Shown here: piece by piece, positions 9,995-15,224 of the stretch
Numbering within the stretch: the first letter of the stretch is position 1
Layout: each line of letters opens with the position of its first letter
Source of the DNA: Flammeovirgaceae bacterium SG7u.111
Lineage (GTDB): Bacteria; Bacteroidota; Bacteroidia; Cytophagales; Flammeovirgaceae
Assembly (NCBI GenBank): GCA_034044135.1
Contig: CP139021.1
Span: forward strand, 6,548,001-6,612,000
Direction: 5' to 3'
Length of the DNA stretch: 64,000 bases
Made by a program: the position numbers and the translations under genes
The notes under the pieces: generated by a model
Databases searched by the model: none
What the model was told of the DNA's origin: nothing
The model's input: the letters and a program-made list of their open reading frames with translations, nothing else

Positions 9995-10828
9995 TTAAAA
10001 AGTAATGTCAAATGATGTTTCGGCAACTATATCCCCACCTTCTTTAATTACAAGGTTCACCCTCCAAAGTCCTGTCATAGTAAAGTTTAACTTACCTGCA
10101 TAATGCCCCATTTCTGTATGAGTTGGGTTTACATTATTAGGCGAACCATGCCCCATAGTTGGCATTTCTGGAGTCATCTCAAAAGTGTAGTTTTCCTCTG
10201 GCAAGAACTCCATCATGGTTTTTCTGCTGTTCACCACAAATTCGATGTCATTGATCCCTACCTTAGGCTCTTCACCCAACTTGTAAGAAACAAACAAATT
10301 TTTCTGATCTGTTTTACTCTCAAATGTGCGGATTCTTGGCTCGCTATCCTCGGCAACCATTACCTCAAACTTTGCCATCCCTTCCTTCATATTTTTATGG
10401 TTGTGCACATGCACATCGAGTGTCCAAGTTCCCATCATGCTCGGCATGAGGAAAACCACCGCCCCCTCAAAAAAGCCCTCTTTGGCTTCGGATGAGGCTG
10501 GGTTTTCGTAAGGTGCAGAGTGGGACATTCCCGAGTTCATCGCCATCATCGGCATAAAACTCACATGGCTTTCTTCTATAAGTTCATCGGAGATAGAATC
10601 ATATACCGCCACAAAAAGCTGGTTGTACCCCGAAAAAAGCTTTTCTTTTCCATAAACTTTTACTTTTGCCCCAGCACCTAAAGCATAGCCTTCTGCTATC
10701 ATCACCTTTCCTTCTGTATTCAACGTAGGCTCAACAGGTTCATCCTCGCCACATCCTGCTAAAAAAACTACAGAAAAAGTGAAGCCAATCGCCAGTAAAA
10801 TATTTTTTATGTAATTCATCTGTTCCAT
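9995..10828 (-). CDS. Met/His-rich lipoprotein with two FixH/YtkA-like domains, probable copper binding
   Basis: A 277-residue lipoprotein (lipobox FLAGC; start at Met1 or Met4). Two similar Ig-like segments are visible, each with a FixH/YtkA-style M-x-G-x-W pattern: MPSMMGTWTLDVHVHNHKN near the middle and LNFTMTGLWRVNLVI near the end. Both are surrounded by clusters of Met and His (FMPMMAMNSGMSHS, MTPEMPTMGHGS), a composition typical of periplasmic copper carriers. It lies 69 bp upstream of the OprC-like receptor on the same strand and is probably co-transcribed. The likely role is to accept or chaperone copper at the membrane; this is inferred from composition and neighbourhood. Confidence 0.75.
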   Translation of the reverse strand: MEQMNYIKNILLAIGFTFSVVFLAGCGEDEPVEPTLNTEGKVMIAEGYALGAGAKVKVYGKEKLFSGYNQLFVAVYDSISDELIEESHVSFMPMMAMNSGMSHSAPYENPASSEAKEGFFEGAVVFLMPSMMGTWTLDVHVHNHKNMKEGMAKFEVMVAEDSEPRIRTFESKTDQKNLFVSYKLGEEPKVGINDIEFVVNSRKTMMEFLPEENYTFEMTPEMPTMGHGSPNNVNPTHTEMGHYAGKLNFTMTGLWRVNLVIKEGGDIVAETSFDITF

Positions 10829-11101
10829 CTGTTTTTAATTTCAAAAAATTGTAGTGATGCATTTTTAGCACACCTATTTAAGTATTCAATCACTTTTTTA
10901 CCTTTATAAATTTATCAAAGCAACTTTAATGAAAGAATACATCCATTATAGCTCTTTGTACATCTAGGTAAAATGTGCAATAAAGTAGCACATACGCCGA
11001 TATGCCCAACCTAGGAAAACTGGTTGGCCATAAAAAAGAGTATAAAAACAGCCTCCTCCCATCGGAAAACGGAAAACAAGGAAGACGCTATTCGGCTACT
11101 T

Positions 11102-11482
11102 CTATAAAAAGAAAAGAGATTGGGGAGGGCGAAAAAAATCAGTATGGAATAGTTTAGTCTCTACAGCTCTTTCAAAGCCTTCAAGATCTATTTCATAAAT
11201 CACTCTGCTCTTGAAAGCATAGGTATTTATATCACCGAAAACAATCGGTTTAAATTCAAATTCAGGTACTGATGGGGTTACGGGCACTTGCTCTTCTACA
11301 TCGCCTAATTCTTCTACCACATGGCACATACCGTTACATTGCAGCTCAGGCTTGTCTTTGTTATCGCACAGCACCTCTGCATAGTAAGCCTTATTCAACT
11401 GGTAGTTGATAAGTACCCCTGCCGAACGTACCGTTTGGAGCATCATGCCCACTATTATCAATATGGAAAAAGCCTGTTTCAA
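11102..11482 (-). CDS. Small conserved Bacteroidetes protein with Cys motif (C39, CNGMC)
   Basis: A 126-residue protein with an N-terminal hydrophobic/signal segment (FSILIIVGMMLQTVRSAGVLINYQLN) and Cys39, Cys49 and Cys53 (the last two in CNGMC), then a variable acidic stretch and a C-terminal FFRPPQSL. I recognise this as a small uncharacterised family common in Bacteroidota next to TonB receptors and metal-related lipoproteins. The Cys pattern suggests metal binding in the envelope. It is on the same strand as the lipoprotein and receptor genes but separated by 273 bp, so it may be the first gene of that unit or independent. Confidence 0.7.
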   Translation of the reverse strand: MKQAFSILIIVGMMLQTVRSAGVLINYQLNKAYYAEVLCDNKDKPELQCNGMCHVVEELGDVEEQVPVTPSVPEFEFKPIVFGDINTYAFKSRVIYEIDLEGFERAVETKLFHTDFFRPPQSLFFL

Positions 11483-11530
11483 TGCCCTGCAAAGGTAACC
11501 CTTTTTAGCAAAACCAAACTATGATGTTCA

Positions 11531-12559
11531 TCACTTATTCAACATCTCCAAGTCCAAGTAAATAGGCAAGTGGTCGCTAAACCCGCCTTTGTACGCAGGC
11601 CCTTGAAATGTACGATTGGTAGTCTGGTCGCCGTTGGCATTTTCCTTCAATAACCATTCGGCTTCAAATATTTGCCCTTTCTCTCCCCTTATTCTCAAAC
11701 CGCTTTTTCCCTCTACCAATCCTTTGCTCACTATGAACTGGTCCAGCATTTCCCACCGCCCCTCAAAGCCGTGCGTTCCTTTTTGCCACTGGTCTTTTTC
11801 CATCAAATTCACCAAATCATTCCCTGCCACCAAGGAAACGCTACTGGCACTTGGGCTGTCGTTAAAGTCGCCCATAATCAGTAGGTGAGCCTGAGAGGAT
11901 ATGCTTTTTATCGAATCGACTTTCGCCCTTAGAACCCTTGCCACAGCTTCACGCCTTGGGGCAGAGCTTACGCTGTTCCCCCTCTTGGAAGGCCAATGGT
12001 TCACAAAAAGGTGGAGCGTGTCTCCGCTGGGCACTGTTCCTTTGGCATACAATATATCTCGGGTGGGGTATTCTTCGAAGAATGGATGGTTTATTCGGAT
12101 AGGGTGTTGGGAAATGGGGTGGAAAAGGTCGGGGCGATAAATCAACCCAACATCAATACCTCGGCGGTCGCCCGAATTGAAATGAATGATTTTGTACCCA
12201 ATGCTATACAGGCAACTTTTGTAGAGTAAATCTTCCAACACCTTTCGGTTTTCTATTTCGCAAAAAGCGACTATTGCTGGAGGTTCCCACTCCCCTATTG
12301 CCAACAACGTTTTTCCTGTTTTTTTGAGCTTGTCCTCGTACCTGTACTTGTTCCAATGCCTATCGCCCTCGGGGGTAAATTCTTCGTCTGCGGTAAGGGA
12401 ATCGTCTTCGTAGTCGAATAGGTTTTCAATGTTGTAAAATACAACTCGCAAATGTGATTCCTTTGCCGTAAGGGTATCTGGAAAATCTATTGTCGTTTGA
12501 GAAAAGCTATGAGCAGAGCCAAAACAAAGGAAGAACAGAATAACTATAAAACATTTCAT
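11531..12559 (-). CDS. Secreted endonuclease/exonuclease/phosphatase (EEP) family protein
   Basis: A 342-residue protein with signal peptide (about 1-20) and an EEP fold. Visible active-site elements are FYNIENLFDYEDD near the start (Asn and metal-site context), FCEIENRK (catalytic Glu), LFVNHWPSKRG (His), IMGDFNDSPS (GDFND) and FSDHLPIYLDL (SDH). This is the catalytic order of DNase I-like hydrolases. In Bacteroidota such proteins act as extracellular or periplasmic nucleases or phosphodiesterases; the substrate cannot be read here. It is 48 bp downstream of the small Cys protein's start on the same strand side, with no sign of functional linkage. Confidence 0.9.
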   Translation of the reverse strand: MKCFIVILFFLCFGSAHSFSQTTIDFPDTLTAKESHLRVVFYNIENLFDYEDDSLTADEEFTPEGDRHWNKYRYEDKLKKTGKTLLAIGEWEPPAIVAFCEIENRKVLEDLLYKSCLYSIGYKIIHFNSGDRRGIDVGLIYRPDLFHPISQHPIRINHPFFEEYPTRDILYAKGTVPSGDTLHLFVNHWPSKRGNSVSSAPRREAVARVLRAKVDSIKSISSQAHLLIMGDFNDSPSASSVSLVAGNDLVNLMEKDQWQKGTHGFEGRWEMLDQFIVSKGLVEGKSGLRIRGEKGQIFEAEWLLKENANGDQTTNRTFQGPAYKGGFSDHLPIYLDLEMLNK

Positions 12560-12661
12560 AAGCCATACCGATAATAATGTCTGGCTTTTTAACGAACAGT
12601 ATTCATTTCAAATGTGAAAAACCTTTATTTATCCTGAGAACCAAGGGGCTTAAAAGGTGGG

Positions 12662-12695
12662 AAATAAAAAAAGCTACTCTTTAGGGAGTAGCTTT
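12662..12695 (-). terminator. Intrinsic terminator of the tRNA-like array
   Basis: AAAGCTACTC (12670-12679) pairs perfectly with GAGTAGCTTT (12686-12695) around a 6-nt loop. Read on the minus strand it is followed at once by TTTTATTTC. It begins three bases after the encoded CCA of the last unit, so it closes the RNA array transcript and fixes the array's orientation as minus. Confidence 0.85.
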
Positions 12696-12698
12696 CAA

Positions 12699-12851
12699 TG
12701 GCTGTAAGGGAAGGATTCGAACCTTCACGGAGTAGTTAGCCTGTCAAAGAGCGGGAGGTGCGCGGTACGCATCCATCCGCTCTTTAAAGGTTTGTCCAGA
12801 ATCCCCACCCCCGGGATAGGAGGGCATGGCTGCCAGTTTCATCACCTTACA
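12699..12851 (-). ncRNA. tRNA-like RNA unit 1 (promoter-distal)
   Basis: A 153-nt unit read from 12851 down. Acceptor 5' strand TGTAAGG (12845-12851); linker TG; D-arm 12826-12842 (stem ATG/CAT, loop with AACTGGCAG including the conserved GG); base 26 is G; anticodon-like arm 12808-12824 (stem CCCTC/GGGGG, 7-nt loop CTATCCC); 81-nt variable region 12727-12807; T-arm 12710-12726 (GAAGG-TTCGAAT-CCTTC); acceptor 3' strand CCTTACA; discriminator G; encoded CCA at 12699-12701. The elbow (D/T-loop) residues are those of real tRNA, but the variable region is four to five times longer than in Leu/Ser/Sec tRNAs and loop position 37 is C. It may be a non-decoding tRNA mimic. Confidence 0.8.
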
Positions 12852-12897
12852 GTGTCGTAGTATTCGTATTTCAAATTCTGCCGATCTTCTATCGGCA

Positions 12898-13051
12898 TGG
12901 CTGTAGGGGAAGGAGTCGAACCTTCACGGAGCGGTTAGCCTTTAAAAGAGAAGTCAGACTACAAATGCAGTCCATCTGCTCTTCAAAGGTTTCTACCGGA
13001 TTCTCCACCCCCGGGATAGGAGGGCATGGCTGCCAGTTTCATCACCCTACA
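12898..13051 (-). ncRNA. tRNA-like RNA unit 2 (diverged copy)
   Basis: A 154-nt unit with the same architecture. The acceptor changes to TGTAGGG/CCCTACA, a full compensatory pair change relative to unit 1. T-arm GAAGG-TTCGACT-CCTTC; CCA at 12898-12900. D-arm and anticodon-like arm are identical to the other units. The variable arm differs widely in sequence yet keeps its folds: base stem GGAG/CTCC (GGGG/CTCC in the others), CCTTT/AAAGG, then AAGAG/CTCTT, and a new apical hairpin GACTGC-ATTT-GTAGTC replacing TGCG-TACCG-CGCA. This is the copy that shows the structure is maintained by selection. Confidence 0.8.
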
Positions 13052-13097
13052 GTGTCGTAGTATTCGTATTTCAAGTTCTACCGATCTTCTATCGGCA

Positions 13098-13250
13098 TGG
13101 CTGTAAGGGAAGGAGTCGAACCTTCACGGAGTAGTTAGCCTGTCAAAGAGCGGGAAGTGCGCGGTACGCATCCATCCGCTCTTTAAAGGTTTGTCCAGAA
13201 TCCCCACCCCCGGGATAGGAGGGCATGGCTGCCAATTTCATCACCTTACA
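13098..13250 (-). ncRNA. tRNA-like RNA unit 3
   Basis: A 153-nt unit, nearly identical to units 1 and 4. Acceptor TGTAAGG/CCTTACA, T-loop TTCGACT, CCA at 13098-13100. One D-loop change is seen (AATTGGCAG rather than AACTGGCAG), which leaves the GG pair intact. The variable arm has stem AAAGAGCGG/CCGCTCTTT and apical TGCG/CGCA. The near identity with unit 4 suggests recent duplication or gene conversion. Confidence 0.8.
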
Positions 13251-13296
13251 GTGTCGTAGTATTCGTATTTCAAATTCTGCCGATCTTCTATCGGCA

Positions 13297-13449
13297 TGGC
13301 TGTAAGGGAAGGAGTCGAACCTTCACGGAGTAGTTAGCCTGTCAAAGAGCGGGAAGTGCGCGGTACGCATCCATCCGCTCTTTAAAGGTTTGTCCAGAAT
13401 CCCCACCCCCGGGATAGGAGGGCATGGCTGCCAGTTTCATCACCCTACA
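13297..13449 (-). ncRNA. tRNA-like RNA unit 4 (promoter-proximal)
   Basis: A 153-nt unit, first in the transcript. The acceptor 5' strand is TGTAGGG while the 3' strand is CCTTACA, giving one G-U wobble in an otherwise intact 7-bp stem. T-arm GAAGG-TTCGACT-CCTTC; CCA at 13297-13299. Variable arm as in units 1 and 3. It starts about 34 nt after the predicted transcription start, so the precursor has a short leader. Confidence 0.8.
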
Positions 13450-13489
13450 GTGTCATAGTATTTGAGAGAACTGTTCCTTATTGTTGATA

Positions 13490-13521
13490 CAAATGTAAAG
13501 GGAGTAGCTATATGTTGCAAA
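13490..13521 (-). promoter_or_regulatory. Bacteroidetes-type promoter of the tRNA-like array
   Basis: On the minus strand TTTG (13518-13521) is followed by exactly 20 nt and then TACATTTG (13490-13497). This matches the primary-sigma consensus TTTG-N19-21-TAnnTTTG at every specified base. Transcription should start near 13483 and run through units 4, 3, 2 and 1. Confidence 0.85.
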
Positions 13522-14149
13522 TATTTCAATAAAAAAAATAAAAACTTTCTATATTTCTAAATAAAAAAGATTTTCATTGAAAAAATGATAATCGACATTG
13601 GTTTTTTGAGCGGTTAAATGAATTTTTTCTAATAAAGGAATGTATTTACCAAAATACACGTAATAAAATACCAGAATCAAGAAAAAAACACAGGTGATAA
13701 GTGGGATATTTCACTTAAAACCCATATTTAATTTGCAAACCCGAATGTAAGAAATGAATCTCCAAATCATATTTTAAGCTCGCTAAACCCAAAAACGGTC
13801 AGTAAGCCAAGCATCCCGACTTGAAAGCTCTGCTCATAAACAAGAAAAATCGACACGCAATGATTAATATACCAACCTTCAAAACAGATTGGTCTGAAAT
13901 ACATATTAAAGTTTTGTCCTGTTCGTTTATTAAGCAAAAAAATCAAGTAGTCCTTTTTTGGAGTCAAAAAAAGTTGTACTATTAATGTAACTGTTGGCAT
14001 AGCTAAATCAACTACTCAACAACATTTTTGCCTAGCATAAAGGTGTTTGTTCTAAAAAAAACTCACGTCTTTAGAAGCTGTTTGGGGATGTATCTTCAAA
14101 GTAGCTTCTTAGAGAATTTATAATTATTTTTCTTTAAAATGCTGAACGC
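13522..14149. other. Intergenic region upstream of the RNA array and the 177-aa gene
   Basis: This is 628 bases, strongly AT-rich. A 77-codon minus-strand ORF (13767-14000) has no recognisable features and is not called. AGAAGCT/AGCTTCT at about 14071-14112 could form a weak long-loop hairpin. No other support for a gene. Confidence 0.4.
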
Positions 14150-14683
14150 ATGATTACCGTCAACAAAAAGTTAATGTCACAGGTACAGTTTTTCCTGTTG
14201 AACAATAATAGAATAAAAGCTATCGACTTATTGTGTGCACACAAATGTGATCTTGACTTGGCTTCCGAGATTGTAAGTAAATTAGCTACAAACGAAGCTT
14301 ATATAGACCAATATATTATAGATCGGATCAAAAGGCTTTTGCCCCAGCAAAAAATAGCCGCTACCAAAACCCTCAGCATTTACTATGAAGTAAGGCTTAG
14401 CTATGCTAAACACCTCATTGATTCTATACTTAAAAATGATATTACGGAAGAAAATATCAGAAAGGTGTTGGACAAATTAAACCCTAAGAAAAGAAGCGGC
14501 ATGACAAGTGAGCATGCCCAAAAACCTAGTGGATTTTATCAGTCAAAGCTTCTTCAGCTCATGGCAAATGGATACGATGAGCAAGGGGTAGAGCTCATTA
14601 TGGATGTACTAGAAATGGATGAAGAAGAAGCTTCGGGTTATATGGAAGACTTCAGAAGCAACCTTACTAGAACCGAGTTTTAG
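14150..14683 (+). CDS. Uncharacterised 177-aa helical protein
   Basis: Not assigned to a family. It is soluble, with no signal peptide or membrane segment, and rich in Leu, Lys and Asp/Glu helices. A segment near the N-terminus (NRIKAIDLLCAHKCDLDLAS, then EIVSKL) resembles the KAI-LL...A..IV pattern of ribosomal L7/L12 C-domain-like proteins. A related pattern recurs near the C-terminus (LLQLMANGYDEQGVELIMDV), followed by an acidic EMDEEEASGYMEDF. The coding pattern is good and the gene ends 23 bp before a perfect 21-bp hairpin, which supports it being real. It is divergent from the tRNA-like array; any relation is unproven. Confidence 0.6.
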   Translation: MITVNKKLMSQVQFFLLNNNRIKAIDLLCAHKCDLDLASEIVSKLATNEAYIDQYIIDRIKRLLPQQKIAATKTLSIYYEVRLSYAKHLIDSILKNDITEENIRKVLDKLNPKKRSGMTSEHAQKPSGFYQSKLLQLMANGYDEQGVELIMDVLEMDEEEASGYMEDFRSNLTRTEF

Positions 14684-14706
14684 TATGAAACAATAAACTT
14701 ACCTGT

Positions 14707-14754
14707 GTCGCATAAGAAAAGGCTGCCTTGTTAGGCAGCCTTTTCTTATGCGAC
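14707..14754. terminator. Strong bidirectional hairpin terminator
   Basis: A perfect 21-bp inverted repeat (14707-14727 with 14734-14754) has a 6-nt loop and an A/T-rich segment inside the stem (AAGAAAAGGCTGCC opposed to GGCAGCCTTTTCTT). It lies 23 bp after the 177-aa gene and works in either direction. Confidence 0.8.
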
Positions 14755-15224
14755 GAGATACTTAGACTTAATACATTATAAAACTAAGTTTTCGTGTTTT
14801 TTAAATAAAGCCTATTGTTGCTGACGGTCCGCCGCTGCGGTTTCTTGTTATTAGTTAATCAATACTTTGTAAACTAAGTTTTCGTATGTATTTGTAAGCT
14901 GTTTATCAATTCAAAATAGTCGCTGATTGTGGCTAGTTACTGGTTGCTCGTTGCTAGTTTTTTAGTAATGCTTATTCAATTGATGAAAACCGCAGCGGCG
15001 GACCGCCAGTAACTAGAAACCAGTAACCATCAGCAGGGTTCAAAAATCAACATAATGAAGACTATAAAACATTCGGTTATTTAGTTTACAGTGTAATCAA
15101 CTCATTACTTAGTTGAAACAGTAACCCGTAACCCGCATCTAGTAACCGTCAGCAGGGTCTAAAAATCAAAATAATAAGCATCATTAAAACACTCGGTTAT
15201 TTAGTTTACAAGGTACTTAATACC
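14755..15224. repeat. Fold-back repeat region, MITE-like or REP-like
   Basis: There is no gene in this spacer, but it holds several repeats. A 15-bp direct repeat AAACTAAGTTTTCGT occurs at 14781 and 14871. A 19-bp perfect inverted repeat lies at 14825-14843 and 14987-15005 (CGGTCCGCCGCTGCGGTTT, far more GC-rich than its surroundings). An 11-bp inverted repeat CTAGTTACTGG/CCAGTAACTAG lies at 14933 and 15006. A 70-bp imperfect direct repeat lies at 15021-15090 and 15141-15210. TGTAAACTAA near 14868 is the complement of TTAGTTTACA in each 70-bp unit, so the whole region can fold back. It carries no transposase. Confidence 0.7.

Larger units (their letters stand above)
12662..13521 (-). other. 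Four-unit tRNA-like RNA operon (promoter to terminator)
   Basis: A stretch of about 860 bp without protein-coding capacity holds four directly repeated 153-154 nt tRNA-like units at 199-200 bp spacing. It is preceded on the minus strand by a consensus promoter and closed by an intrinsic terminator. Spacers of about 46 nt carry a short hairpin (GCCGAT pairing with ATCGGC) directly after each internal CCA. The four units would be made as one precursor and then processed. I do not recognise the RNA family. Units 1, 3 and 4 are nearly identical; unit 2 is diverged mainly in the variable arm. Confidence 0.85.

Noticed and set aside
12727-12807. Similarity of GGGGATTCTGG in the variable arm to the 5' end of tmRNA
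   Set aside because: Only a short match; there is no tag reading frame, no tmRNA-type pseudoknots, and unit 2 does not keep it. Treated as coincidence.
12662-13500. Ordinary tRNA-Leu or tRNA-Ser cluster, or tRNA with a group I intron
   Set aside because: The D-arm is Leu-like, but each unit is 153-154 nt, the extra 80 nt lie in the variable region and not in the anticodon loop, and they are far too short and lack the core sequences of a group I intron. The anticodon loop is also abnormal.
12662-13521. Type III toxin-antitoxin RNA repeats, integron attC array or CRISPR
   Set aside because: Units are about 153 nt with tRNA geometry, no ToxN-like toxin or integrase is adjacent, repeats are not separated by unique spacers, and no cas genes are present.
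13767-14000. 77-codon minus-strand ORF
   Set aside because: No recognisable domain, composition like random AT-rich DNA, no start or terminator context.
14150-14683. RecX-type regulator
   Set aside because: Helical and of similar length, but RecX motifs are absent and no recA is adjacent; left as unknown.
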